Positions 1-7,608 of a DNA stretch of 34,011 bases are shown here, piece after piece. Source of the DNA: JBEKVE01 sp049514335 (GTDB taxonomy: Bacteria > Actinomycetota > Acidimicrobiia > Acidimicrobiales > UBA8190); contig JBEKVE010000048.1 of NCBI GenBank assembly GCA_049514335.1, positions 1 to 34,011 on the forward strand. Reading direction: 5' to 3'. Every line of letters starts with the position of its first letter. Position 1 is the first letter of the stretch. The notes beneath the pieces are model-generated. The model ran no database searches and was not told where the DNA came from. It worked only from the letters and a program-made list of their open reading frames with translations. The position numbers were made by a program, and so were the translations under genes.

Positions 1-731
1 GGCCGATGTTGCGCGGCGACGACGTCGCTGACCTGCAACGACGCCTCTCCGCCCTGGGGTTCGACACCGGACGCGTGGACGGCATCTTCGGTGAGCTCAC
101 GTCCAAGGCTCTGGCCGACTTCCAGCGCAACACCGGCCTGCCGGTGGACGGGATCCTGGGGGCATCCACCTTCCTCGAGCTGCGGCGGGTCACGCCCCGC
201 CACGCAGACGCCGAGCTCGTGAGTGCGGTGCGCGACCGCGACCTCCTGCGCCACGCGCCGCGCACCTTGCTGGGCCGGCGCATCGCCATCGGGGAGGAGG
301 GTGGTCTCGACGCCCTGGTGGCGGCGGTGCGGCGCCACCTGTCGGTGACCGGCGCCCAGGTGGTGCCGGTGCTCCACCACGACGGTTCCATGCAGGCGGC
401 GGCGGCCAACGCGGCGCGGGTCGACGTCTACGTCGGTCTCCGCATCGACCCCGCCCACTCCCGGTGCTCAGTCGCCTACTACTCGGGCTTCCGCTACGAG
501 TCCGCCGGTGGCCGGCACCTGGCCGAGCTGGTGCACACCCTGGCCGGCGCTGCCCTCGGCGTCCCGGCCGGCGGGGTGGAGGGGATGGCGCTGCCGGTGC
601 TGCGCGAGACCCGGATGCCGGCGGTCCTGTGCGAGGTGGGTCCACCCTCCCTGGTGGTGCGCCACGCCGACGCCCTGGCCGAAGCACTGGTCCAGGCCCT
701 GATCGCCTGGGCCGCCACCCCCGTCGACTAG
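1..731 (+). CDS. cwlM: CwlM-like peptidoglycan-binding / amidase-fold protein (5' partial)
   Basis: The reading frame is open to the left edge, so the N-terminus is missing. The first visible 60 or so residues form a PG_binding_1 repeat (RGDDVADLQRRLSALGF, then VDGIFGELTSKALADFQ). The rest matches the Amidase_3 fold: an AN-A-RVDVYVGLRID strand, G-F-YESAGGRHLAE, and LPVLRETRMPAVLCEVG with the C-terminal Glu. Zinc amidases of this family normally have a GHGG His and a SIH-N His. Here those places read GEEGG and GLRID, so two metal ligands appear lost. In mycobacteria the gene convergent with parB is CwlM, a cytoplasmic regulator of MurA rather than a secreted hydrolase. Position and degenerate site suggest the same role here (inference). 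A conventional amidase is the alternative, but the missing histidines argue against it. Confidence 0.75.
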   Translation, partial: PMLRGDDVADLQRRLSALGFDTGRVDGIFGELTSKALADFQRNTGLPVDGILGASTFLELRRVTPRHADAELVSAVRDRDLLRHAPRTLLGRRIAIGEEGGLDALVAAVRRHLSVTGAQVVPVLHHDGSMQAAAANAARVDVYVGLRIDPAHSRCSVAYYSGFRYESAGGRHLAELVHTLAGAALGVPAGGVEGMALPVLRETRMPAVLCEVGPPSLVVRHADALAEALVQALIAWAATPVD

Positions 732-808
732 CCCCGCCGATCAGACCCTCGATCGATCCCACCGTTCCGTGGGCTCCGGCGACGCCCCCCTGCCATCCGC
801 CGGTGCAG

Positions 809-841
809 TTGTCCACAACCTCGTGCACAGGTTGTGGATCG
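809..841. promoter_or_regulatory. Head-to-head DnaA-box pair forming a 10-bp inverted repeat
   Basis: TTGTCCACA at 809-817 is a perfect match to the DnaA box TTRTCCACA. TGTGGATCG at 833-841 is a weaker inverted box. Together they form perfect 10-bp arms (812-821 and 829-838) around a 7-nt loop. The element lies in the 218-bp gap between the convergent cwlM-like and parB genes. It could bind DnaA, or act as a bidirectional terminator without a U-tract. The sequence alone does not separate these. Confidence 0.45.
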
Positions 842-949
842 CCTGGACATGACGTGGACGTTTAGCTGGTCACGGACCGTGGTAACAGTACCCTGGCCTG
901 GGATTTTGAACTCCAAACTTGACCACGCAGGGTGCCGAAATCCATTCGA

Positions 950-1897
950 TCAGGTGACGGGAGCCCCAACCATCAGCTTGTAGATGCGCTCGAGGTCCTC
1001 GAGGGTCGCGAAGTCGATGACCACGCGGCCCCGCTTGGCTCCCATCTCGACCTTCACGCGCGTGTTGAGGTGGTTGGAGAGCAGGTCCTCGAGCTCGAGC
1101 ACCCCCGGCGCAGGAAGGCGGCGACGCACCGTCCCCGGCGTGGTGCCCGGACCGGTCTGGACGGTGTCCTGGGGAGAGCCGCCCATGCCGTTGGTGGCCG
1201 CACCGGTCGACTCGGCGTCCGCCTCGGCTCCGGCGGCGTGCCGGCGGACCACCTCCTCGACGGCCCGCACCGTCAGGCCCTCGGCCACGGCCCGCTTGGC
1301 CATGTCCTCCTGGAAGCTGCGGTCCGGCGTACCCAGAAGAGCCCGGGCGTGCCCGGCCGAGAGGACGCCGTCCGCCAGGGCCCGCTGCACACCGGCGGGC
1401 AGCTGGAGAAGCCGGAGGGTGTTGGTCACGACCGTGCGGCTCTTGCCCACCCGCGCCGCCACCTGCTCGTGGGTGTAGCCGAACTCGTCCACGAGCTGCT
1501 GGAAGGCCCCGGCCTCCTCGAGAGGGTTGAGGTCTTCGCGGTGGAGGTTCTCCACCAGCGCCTGCTCGAGACTGTGGACGTCCGTGGCGCTCTGCACCAG
1601 GACCGGCATCGTCTGCAAGCCCGCCCGCCGGGCCGCCCGCCAACGACGTTCGCCGGCGATGAGCTCGTACTCGTCCTCCCCGATCTCGCGGACCAGGATG
1701 GGTTGGAGGACCCCCACCTCGCGGATCGACGACGCCAGGCTCGTCATGGCCTCTTCGTCGAACCGGGTCCGGGGTTGCAGGGGATTGGGCCGGATGCTGG
1801 TCATCGAGACCACCCGGAGGACCGACCCCCGGTCCTTGGCCTCGGTGGGGATGAGGGCCCCGAGACCCTTGCCCAGTCCGCTACGACGCGCCACCAC
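950..1897 (-). CDS. parB: Chromosome-partitioning protein ParB (CTPase clamp)
   Basis: ParB binds parS sites, loads as a CTP-dependent sliding clamp and seeds the origin-proximal partition complex. The 315-residue product has the N-terminal signature SGLGKGLGALIP, a ParB/Srx CTPase domain with the ELIAGERRWRAAR motif near residues 79-91, a DLNPLEEAGAFQQLV segment, and an HTH (EQVAARVGKSRTVVTNTLRLL) around residues 145-165. A Gly/Thr-rich linker follows, then a dimerisation domain with ITEL-like LEDLERIYKLM. The GTG start is preceded by AAGGAGG in the last codons of parA. The 17-bp overlap with parA implies translational coupling. Length and domain order are normal for the family. Confidence 0.97.
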   Translation of the reverse strand: MVARRSGLGKGLGALIPTEAKDRGSVLRVVSMTSIRPNPLQPRTRFDEEAMTSLASSIREVGVLQPILVREIGEDEYELIAGERRWRAARRAGLQTMPVLVQSATDVHSLEQALVENLHREDLNPLEEAGAFQQLVDEFGYTHEQVAARVGKSRTVVTNTLRLLQLPAGVQRALADGVLSAGHARALLGTPDRSFQEDMAKRAVAEGLTVRAVEEVVRRHAAGAEADAESTGAATNGMGGSPQDTVQTGPGTTPGTVRRRLPAPGVLELEDLLSNHLNTRVKVEMGAKRGRVVIDFATLEDLERIYKLMVGAPVT

Positions 1898-2817
1898 TGA
1901 CCTCCTTGGCTAGCTCCCGGTAGGCGATGGCCCCACGCGAGCTGGGGTCGAACGCCGTGATCGGCTGTCCGAAGGACGGTGCCTCGGAGATGCGCACCGT
2001 CCGGGGGATCACGTTCCTGCACACCTTGGGGCCGAAGTGGGCTCGGACCTCTTCGGCCACCTGCTCGGCCAGCTTGGTGCGCCCGTCGTACATGGTGAGG
2101 ACGATCGTCGTCACCTCGAGCTTCTCGTTGAGGTTCGACTGCACCAGGTGGACGTTCCGCAGCAGCTGGCCCAGACCCTCGAGGGCGTAGTACTCGCACT
2201 GGATGGGGACGAGCACCTCGTGGGCGGCGGCCAGGCCGTTGATGGTGATCAGGCCCAGCGACGGGGGACAGTCGATCAGGATGTAGTCGAAGTCGTCGAT
2301 CACAGATTCGAGGGCTCGCCGCAGACGCAGCTCCCGGCTGAAGGTGGGGACCAGCTCGATCTCGGCTCCGGCCAGGTCGATGGTGGCCGGGGCGACGAAC
2401 AGGTTCTTCATACTGGTGGGCTCGATGGCGTCCTCGAGCTTGGCGTCCCGCATGACCACGTCGTACATCGACAGTTCGAAGGACCGGCCGTCGATACCCA
2501 GGCCCGTGGTGGCATTGCCTTGGGGGTCGAGGTCTGCGGGGAACGGGACGCGGTACATACGCGTCACCCTCGGCTGCCTGCTCGGAGGTCGGCACGTCGG
2601 ACCAGTCGAGAGGGCGGGGAGAGGGTGGGGTCGAGCGTCGAACCGGCTGACCCGCCGCGGTCTCGCCCTCCGGCACTCCGACCACCTCGTCCACGACCAC
2701 CTCGTCCACGACCACTGTGACCTCTTCAGCCCCAGTGACCGCGACAACTGACTCGGCCACCGGCTCCCGGACCGCGTCCGCGTCGCCCGACGCGTCCTCG
2801 TACAGGGTGTCGGCCAT
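1881..2817 (-). pseudogene. parA: ParA partition ATPase, Walker A segment deleted and frameshifted
   Basis: The C-terminal part is clear ParA: DLDPQGNATTGLG (Walker A'), DFDYILIDCPPSLGLITING, QCEYYALEGLGQLL, TVRISEAPSFGQP. The expected upstream stretch with KGGVGKTTT is absent in all three minus-strand frames. A sensible N-terminal extension (ATG at 2817, MADTLYEDASGDADAV, an acidic VVVDE repeat, then GDAYVPRPVPR) reads in one frame, and the ParA core resumes in another near 2537-2560. So a segment of about 100 bp, not a multiple of three, seems to have been lost around the junction. GGAGGA precedes the start. Without the P-loop the product could not bind ATP. An assembly or consensus error is as likely as a true pseudogene, since parB and parS-like sites are retained. 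Confidence 0.8.
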
Positions 2818-3074
2818 GGCCACAGGATCCTCCGGAGAAGAGGTATCGGCCCCGGCAGGCCCCTCGGACCACTCTTTGGCCTGGTCAGGCCGGTGGTCCC
2901 TACCTCGGATACGGACGCGCACGGTCAGCCCTCCCGGTGCTCCTGGCGTTCGGTCCCCCATCCTCCCCATCCGCCGCATCGGGGTCAAGAGTCGTGGGTG
3001 GGATTCGCGCTGGTTTCGGCCGATTTTCGGGTCGCGGCGTCCCCGTGGGGCCGCCGTCCAGGCCTCACCCATCG

Positions 3075-3455
3075 TCAGGCGCCGACGTCAGAACCCTGCG
3101 TGTCCGGATCCGGCACGTCCGCAACGCGGAGCCGGGTGGCGTAGCGCTCGGCCATCTCCTCCAGGCGCCCGAAGCTGTGTCCGTCCAGCTCAGGGGACAG
3201 GTGTGCTCGCAGAATGGGCATCACCGTGTCCCGCAGGTACGTGCCGCGCACCATCCACTGGTAGTAGTGGCGACCGTCATGGTGATACGGGCCGTAGAGC
3301 TTGCCGCCCGGAAATGTCCGCTCCAACCAGCGGAACAGCGCCTCGTGCCTGACGTGCATCCGCAGGGTGATCTGGGGCTGGCGACCGTCACCACCGAAGT
3401 GGCCCTCTCCCACCAGCAGTCCGACGAGGATTCCTTGTTCGAGTTCGCTGGGCAC
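3075..3455 (-). CDS. Small LAGLIDADG-like protein between parA and rsmG
   Basis: This 126-residue protein starts at GTG 3455 with GGAGGG six bases upstream. Residues 8-22 (GILVGLLVGEGHFGG) resemble a LAGLIDADG helix followed by the first beta strand. ITLRMHVRHEALFRWLERTFPGGKLYGPY and YYQWMVRG fit the rest of a single homing-endonuclease domain, where ligand-strand residues and a QW-V-G pattern are typical. It is complete and single-motif, so it could act as a dimer or have been domesticated as a DNA-binding regulator. It is not inside an intron or intein. It lies on the same strand as parA, about 260 bp upstream of it, and next to two parS-like repeats. Function is unknown. Confidence 0.6.
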   Translation of the reverse strand: MPSELEQGILVGLLVGEGHFGGDGRQPQITLRMHVRHEALFRWLERTFPGGKLYGPYHHDGRHYYQWMVRGTYLRDTVMPILRAHLSPELDGHSFGRLEEMAERYATRLRVADVPDPDTQGSDVGA

Positions 3456-3492
3456 GAGAGTCCCTCCGCCATCTTCCGGACCGGCCTTTTCT

Positions 3493-3525
3493 GGGGTGTT
3501 TCACCGTAAGGTATCACGTGAAACA
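3493..3525. promoter_or_regulatory. parS-like site 1 in a 33-bp repeat unit
   Basis: GTATCACGTGAAAC at 3511-3524 differs by one base from the parS core GTTTCACGTGAAAC. The same unit begins with GGGGTGTTTCACCGTAAGG (3493-3511), which contains a parS half-site TGTTTCAC at 3497-3504. ParB is the expected ligand. The unit is nearly identical to the one at 3561-3593. Confidence 0.75.
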
Positions 3526-3560
3526 ACGCGGCCTGGGAACCACCGCTCACATGAGCTCGT

Positions 3561-3593
3561 GGGGTGTTTCACCGTAAGGATTCACGTGGAACA
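3561..3593. promoter_or_regulatory. parS-like site 2 in a 33-bp repeat unit
   Basis: GATTCACGTGGAAC at 3579-3592 is a parS-like palindrome with a central CACGTG. The unit is 30/33 identical to that at 3493-3525, in direct orientation with a 68-bp period. It repeats the TGTTTCAC half-site (3565-3572). Differences fall only in the parS core flanks, so the two sites may differ in affinity. Confidence 0.7.
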
Positions 3594-3659
3594 TATCCCT
3601 CAAGGGCCGCTTGAGCTGGGAGAACGCTGCTGCGGCGCTCGATGACGCTGCTCGGTGCG

Positions 3660-4382
3660 TCAGGTGCCCGAGCGGTAGAGCGGCCGTTTTGCAGCCATGC
3701 CGGCTCGGCGAGGGAAGCGTTCGGGGCACAGCCCGATCTGGCGCAGCACCTCGTATCCGAATCGATGACGGACCAGCTCGACCGGCTCGAGACCCAACTG
3801 AGCCAGGGGTTCCGGCGGCCATCGGAGAAGCCGCCCGACCGAGCTGTCCCTGGTCACGGGGCTGGGCTCCACGCGGTCCTCGTCGGGAGGCTCCGACACG
3901 ACCAGACGCCCCCCGACGCAGAGGAGCGGTGCGGCGCACTCTGCGGTGACAGCGGGGGCGCCGAACGAACGGGCTACGACCAGGTCGAATGATCCACGTA
4001 AAGATGGATCCCGTCCCGCATCCTCGGCACGGGCCTGCACCACGGACACGCGCTCCTCCCATCCCAGCGTGCCCACCGCTTCGACCAGGAACTGCACCCG
4101 GCGCGCCGCCGAGTCGAGAAGGACAGCGGCAGATGTGGGCCACAGCCAGGCCAGTACGAGACCCGGGATTCCGCCGCCCGATCCCAGGTCCATCCACCGG
4201 TGAGGCGCCCGGCCTGCCACCTGGCTGAATCCCCGGGCGTGGGTCACCTGCTCCGCCAGGGGCATGGGACCGAGGAGGCGACGGATGCGTGCCTCCTCCA
4301 GCACTGCCACGAGCTGGGCAGGAACGGCTTCAGGCACTGCGGCGCCGGTGGCGCCTGTCCCGGGCGGGGGGTCGGGGCTCAC
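3660..4382 (-). CDS. rsmG: 16S rRNA (guanine-527-N7)-methyltransferase RsmG
   Basis: RsmG methylates N7 of G527 in 16S rRNA using S-adenosylmethionine. The 240-residue product has the SAM-binding motif RWMDLGSGGGIPGLVLA near residues 62-78, the acidic strand LLDSAARRVQFL, an RAED loop and FDLVVARSFGAP. This order is diagnostic of RsmG/GidB. The start is GTG at 4382, and an extra Pro/Ala-rich tail of about 20 residues precedes the fold. It is the last member of the rnpA-yidD-yidC-khpB-rsmG block and lies 41 bp after khpB. Confidence 0.95.
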   Translation of the reverse strand: MSPDPPPGTGATGAAVPEAVPAQLVAVLEEARIRRLLGPMPLAEQVTHARGFSQVAGRAPHRWMDLGSGGGIPGLVLAWLWPTSAAVLLDSAARRVQFLVEAVGTLGWEERVSVVQARAEDAGRDPSLRGSFDLVVARSFGAPAVTAECAAPLLCVGGRLVVSEPPDEDRVEPSPVTRDSSVGRLLRWPPEPLAQLGLEPVELVRHRFGYEVLRQIGLCPERFPRRAGMAAKRPLYRSGT

Positions 4383-4423
4383 CGGACTGCTGGCGGCCTC
4401 GGGGACCCCCTGGGGTTCGGCCG

Positions 4424-5497
4424 TCAGGCCTCGACTGCCTCTTCAGGCTCCTCGTCACCTGCATCGACCGCCCCGTCGGACCGGGTCGACTGGTCGACCG
4501 AGATCACGATGTAGCGGCGAGGGTCTTCACCCTCAGAGCGGGTGGAGAGTCCGTCGATGTCGTTCACGGTGTCGTGGACCACCTTGCGATCGGACGCCGA
4601 CATGGGTTCGAGCGCCCGCTCACCCCCTGCGGCCAGGACTTCCTCGGCGATCTGGCGGGTGAAGCGCTGCAGGGCGGCGGCCCGCTTGGCCCGGTACCCG
4701 GCCACGTCGACCATGATCCGACTGCTCTGACCACCCGTGCGCTTCTGCACGAACGTGCGGGCCAGCTCCTGGAGGGCCCCCAGCGTGGCGCCGCCAGGAC
4801 CGATGAGGAGCCCGAGCTCCTGACCGTCCACGACCACCTCGGCCGTGTCCTCGTCGAGCATCCTCGAGGACACCTCGGCGTCCAGTCCGAGCTCCTGAAC
4901 CAGGCCGGCCACGAAGTCCTTCGCCGCCTCGCCCTGCTCCTCGAGCGATAGCACTTCGCCCACAGCTTCCTCCTTGGTCGGCCCGGACTCCCGGGTCCTT
5001 CTCCCCGTGGTGGAGGTCCGGGACGTATTCGACTCGTCCCCGCCCGCCCCCTCCGGTCGTCCTTCTCCCCCGCCCGTCCGATTGCCGGACCGGGCCCCTC
5101 CCCGCGAACGTGACCTGCGGTTGCGGTTGCGGGAGGGTCCTGCGCCGTTGCCCCCGCCGGGTGTGGCCTCGGTCGCGTCTTCATCGACCTCTCCGGCCGA
5201 GCCGGATTCGGCCACCGCCACACCGGCGGTGCTGGCAGTGGCGCGCGGCCTCGAACCGCCTCGTCCACCCGAGGAGCGCTGTTCACCCTGACGCCGCGTC
5301 CGTGTCCGCTTGGGCCGGGGGCTCGTGGGCCGGACCCTGGCCCGGACCCTGGCCTCGCCCCGGGTGCGCCCGAACAGACCCACCTTGGGCTCTGTGACCA
5401 CGACGAACTCGGCGTCGGTCTCGTCCACGCCCAGCTGGTCCAGGGCCGCGTCCTTGGCCTCCTCGATCGTCCTACCGGTCGTCTCGACCCACTCCAT
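4424..5497 (-). CDS. khpB: RNA-binding protein KhpB (Jag/SpoIIIJ-associated)
   Basis: Three parts are visible. A Jag_N domain occupies residues 1-55 (WVETTGRTIEEAKDAALDQLG, then VTEPKVGLFGR). A basic, Ser/Gly/Arg-rich linker of about 120 residues follows. The C-terminal KH domain has ELGLLIGPGGATLGALQ (GxxG loop GPGG), and the R3H domain reads PMSASDRKVVHDTV...TRSEGEDPRRYIVI. KhpB proteins bind RNA, often with KhpA, and affect cell-wall growth. I chose ATG 5497, which shares one base with the yidC stop (TGATG); a TTG one codon upstream is possible. The linker is longer than in Firmicute homologues, as is common in high-GC actinobacteria. The tail is acidic (GDEEPEEAVEA). Confidence 0.93.
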   Translation of the reverse strand: MEWVETTGRTIEEAKDAALDQLGVDETDAEFVVVTEPKVGLFGRTRGEARVRARVRPTSPRPKRTRTRRQGEQRSSGGRGGSRPRATASTAGVAVAESGSAGEVDEDATEATPGGGNGAGPSRNRNRRSRSRGGARSGNRTGGGEGRPEGAGGDESNTSRTSTTGRRTRESGPTKEEAVGEVLSLEEQGEAAKDFVAGLVQELGLDAEVSSRMLDEDTAEVVVDGQELGLLIGPGGATLGALQELARTFVQKRTGGQSSRIMVDVAGYRAKRAAALQRFTRQIAEEVLAAGGERALEPMSASDRKVVHDTVNDIDGLSTRSEGEDPRRYIVISVDQSTRSDGAVDAGDEEPEEAVEA

Positions 5498-6822
5498 CAA
5501 CGAGCCTTTCTGGGACGCTTGCGAGCCGAACGGGGGTGGCCCTGGCCGGGCGGCGTCGCTGGGGATGCGCCGTTCCCCGCCGCCTTGCCGTTGGAGCCCC
5601 CCGACTGTCCTGCTCTGCCGTTCGTGCCTGAGCCGTTGCTCTTCGTGCCCGACGGGGGAGGCCGACGTGGCGTTCCGCCCGGCCGGTCCCCGCTCTTGGG
5701 GGCTCTCGCTGCGGAGGTTTCACTGCCGCCGGCCTTGTCGGAGGCGCCCGAGGTGGACCCGCCCGGTGAAGACGCCTTGCCGTTGCCGGTGGGACGCTCG
5801 GCGGCACCGGGTCCGAGCTCCTTGGGGCCGGAGGACGCCGGCTTTGCGGTACCACCTGCCGGGCGCTTCGGGGCTTCTCTCCGCGCCGTGTCCATATCCG
5901 CCTGAAGACCTGCCTGCCTGGCCTTTTGCTGGTCGAGAGCCCGCTGTTGGGCGTCCGCCAGGCGCTCCATGAGCGTACGGCGCGGCGCGGCGCCACCTCC
6001 CCGGGCCGGAAGCACCCCTTCGCGCCGGGCCTGGGGCTTGTCGAGGATCCCCGACCGGAAGATCGCCTCCTGGATACCGATACGGCACAGGCTGGAAATG
6101 ACGAAATAGATGTTCACCCCAGCGGCGATCCGGATGTAAATGACGGCGAAGATGAGCGGCATATACCGCTGCATCATTTGCATCTGTGGATTGGCCTGGG
6201 CCGCCGCCGGGTTCCTGCTGTTCAGCTGCCGCATCTGGAAGTATTGCAACCCGATGGCGACGGCGATGATGGCCCCGTAGGGGATGTATCCGGCCGGCGT
6301 ATGGTGCGTGAACAGGGTGTCTGCCAGGTCCAGGCCGAACGCCTTCATGTGGCCGTGGGCGGCGATCAAATCCTTGTACAGGTGGGTGTGGCTGGATATG
6401 TAGCGGGGCTTGGCTATTATTTTTCCCCGCACAGTGATCGTATTGGTGAGTCCACGGATCACGCCATAGAGGACCACGAAGACGGGCAATTGGATGAGCA
6501 TCGGCAGGCAGCCACCGGCCGGATTGATGTTGTGCTCTTTGTAGAGCCGCATCATCTCTTCGTTGAGGGTCGCCTTGTCGCCCTTGTACTTCTGCTGGAG
6601 CTTCTTCATCTCCGGCGCCAGGCGCTGCATGGCGATGGTGGAGCGGGTGCTCTTGACCGTGAGGGGCGCGGTGACGGCCATCACCGCCACCGTCAGCAGG
6701 GCGATGGCGACGGCGAAGTTGGGGATGAGGGCGTAGAAGAACGCCATCGTGTACGCCAGGGCCTCGTACAGAGGCTGGAAGATCTGCCCGATGGTGCTGC
6801 CCAGGATGTCCATGGGGATCAC
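5497..6822 (-). CDS. yidC: Membrane protein insertase YidC
   Basis: YidC inserts membrane proteins co-translationally, with or without Sec. The core has a first hydrophobic segment at about residues 24-52, then TAPLTVKSTRSTIAMQ with the conserved positively charged groove Arg. Next come the cytoplasmic C1 hairpin (RLAPEMKKLQQKYKGD), NPAGGCLPMLIQLPVFVVLYGVI, YGAIIAVAIGLQYFQM and MMQRYMPLIFAVIYIRIAAGVNIYFVISSL. There is no large periplasmic P1 domain, as usual in Gram-positives. The last 165 or so residues are a basic Ala/Gly/Ser/Pro tail that probably contacts the ribosome. GTG 6822 or the ATG three codons inside could be the start. The gene overlaps khpB by one base and follows yidD. Confidence 0.95.
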   Translation of the reverse strand: MIPMDILGSTIGQIFQPLYEALAYTMAFFYALIPNFAVAIALLTVAVMAVTAPLTVKSTRSTIAMQRLAPEMKKLQQKYKGDKATLNEEMMRLYKEHNINPAGGCLPMLIQLPVFVVLYGVIRGLTNTITVRGKIIAKPRYISSHTHLYKDLIAAHGHMKAFGLDLADTLFTHHTPAGYIPYGAIIAVAIGLQYFQMRQLNSRNPAAAQANPQMQMMQRYMPLIFAVIYIRIAAGVNIYFVISSLCRIGIQEAIFRSGILDKPQARREGVLPARGGGAAPRRTLMERLADAQQRALDQQKARQAGLQADMDTARREAPKRPAGGTAKPASSGPKELGPGAAERPTGNGKASSPGGSTSGASDKAGGSETSAARAPKSGDRPGGTPRRPPPSGTKSNGSGTNGRAGQSGGSNGKAAGNGASPATPPGQGHPRSARKRPRKAR

Positions 6823-6849
6823 CGCTCCACTCGTCGGGTCATCGGGGCC

Positions 6850-7125
6850 TCAGTCCGGAACGGGGTCGACGCCCCGCCCGCCCCAGGGGTGGCACCGCAG
6901 CACCCGGCGCAGCGCCAGCCACGCCCCCCGGCCTGCGCCGTGGCGCTCGATCGCCTCCGCCGCGAACTCCGAGCAGGTGGGCAGGTACCGGCACGGCGAG
7001 GGCCGGCTTCCCCTGGCCAGCTGGTACAAGCGGACCACCCGCACCAGGATCCGCGCCAGCCTGCTCGTTTCTGGACGAAGAGTGTCCGTCCGCGCGCGCT
7101 CAGACGTCGTGGTGACGACGCTCAC
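6850..7125 (-). CDS. yidD: Membrane protein insertion efficiency factor YidD
   Basis: The 91-residue product contains the family core PSPCRYLPTCSEFAAEAIERHG and RRVLRCHPWGGRGVDPVP, with three conserved cysteines. YidD is a small membrane-associated protein that assists YidC-dependent insertion. GTG 7125 overlaps the rnpA stop in a GTGA arrangement, so translation is probably coupled. An N-terminal amphipathic segment (RLARILVRVVRLYQLA) precedes the core and would dock to the membrane. Confidence 0.95.
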   Translation of the reverse strand: MSVVTTTSERARTDTLRPETSRLARILVRVVRLYQLARGSRPSPCRYLPTCSEFAAEAIERHGAGRGAWLALRRVLRCHPWGGRGVDPVPD

Positions 7126-7457
7126 GGTCTTGCGACCTCCGATGCGGCTTTCATCGCTGCTGTCACGTCTGCTTTCAGATCCTCGAAGGGGAGGCGGGCC
7201 GTGTCACGCCCCGCCGACACCAGGTAAGCGCCGGGCCGCAGCGATCCGACGATGTCGGACACCGCCGCACGGAGGCGTCGACGGAGCCGGTTGCGGTCCA
7301 CCGCCCCGCCGGCCCGGCGCCCGACGGCGTAGGCCACCCTGGCCACGGGCTCGTCGCCGACGGCCGCGTAGGTGACGGTGACGTGCCCGCGCCGGCTGCG
7401 CCGACCCTGGCGCCGCAGGACATCGAACGTGGACCGGTCCCGGATGCGCCATGCCAT
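7122..7457 (-). CDS. rnpA: Ribonuclease P protein component
   Basis: RnpA binds the RNase P RNA and aids 5' processing of tRNA precursors. The 111-residue product has the diagnostic basic helix DRNRLRRRLRAAV near residues 54-66 and an N-terminal FDVLRRQGRRSRRG strand-loop. It sits 16 bp after rpmH and overlaps yidD, which is the universal arrangement beside oriC. Confidence 0.95.
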   Translation of the reverse strand: MAWRIRDRSTFDVLRRQGRRSRRGHVTVTYAAVGDEPVARVAYAVGRRAGGAVDRNRLRRRLRAAVSDIVGSLRPGAYLVSAGRDTARLPFEDLKADVTAAMKAASEVARP

Positions 7458-7473
7458 CCGAGCCCGACCGCTC

Positions 7474-7608
7474 TCACGCCGACAGGCGGTGGCGGCCCTT
7501 GAGCCGGCGGGACCGGAGGATGGCTCGGCCGGCGCGCGTGGACATCCTGTGCCTGAAACCGTGGTTCTTGGCCCGTTTGCGCGTATTGGGCTGGTACGTA
7601 CGTTTCAA
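7474..7608 (-). CDS. rpmH: 50S ribosomal protein L34
   Basis: The 44-residue product is a full-length L34: KRTYQPNTRKRAKNHGFRHR, then TRAGRAIL, RRLKGRHRLSA. The start is an uncommon TTG at 7608, fixed by the family N-terminus MKRTYQPN and by GAGAGG just upstream. No ATG or GTG lies in frame at the right place. It heads the leftward block and is transcribed away from dnaA. Confidence 0.95.
   Translation of the reverse strand: MKRTYQPNTRKRAKNHGFRHRMSTRAGRAILRSRRLKGRHRLSA

Noticed and set aside
2686..2715. 15-bp tandem repeat in the parA N-terminal extension
   Set aside because: It encodes the VVVDE repeat of an acidic disordered tail; no CRISPR or regulatory structure.
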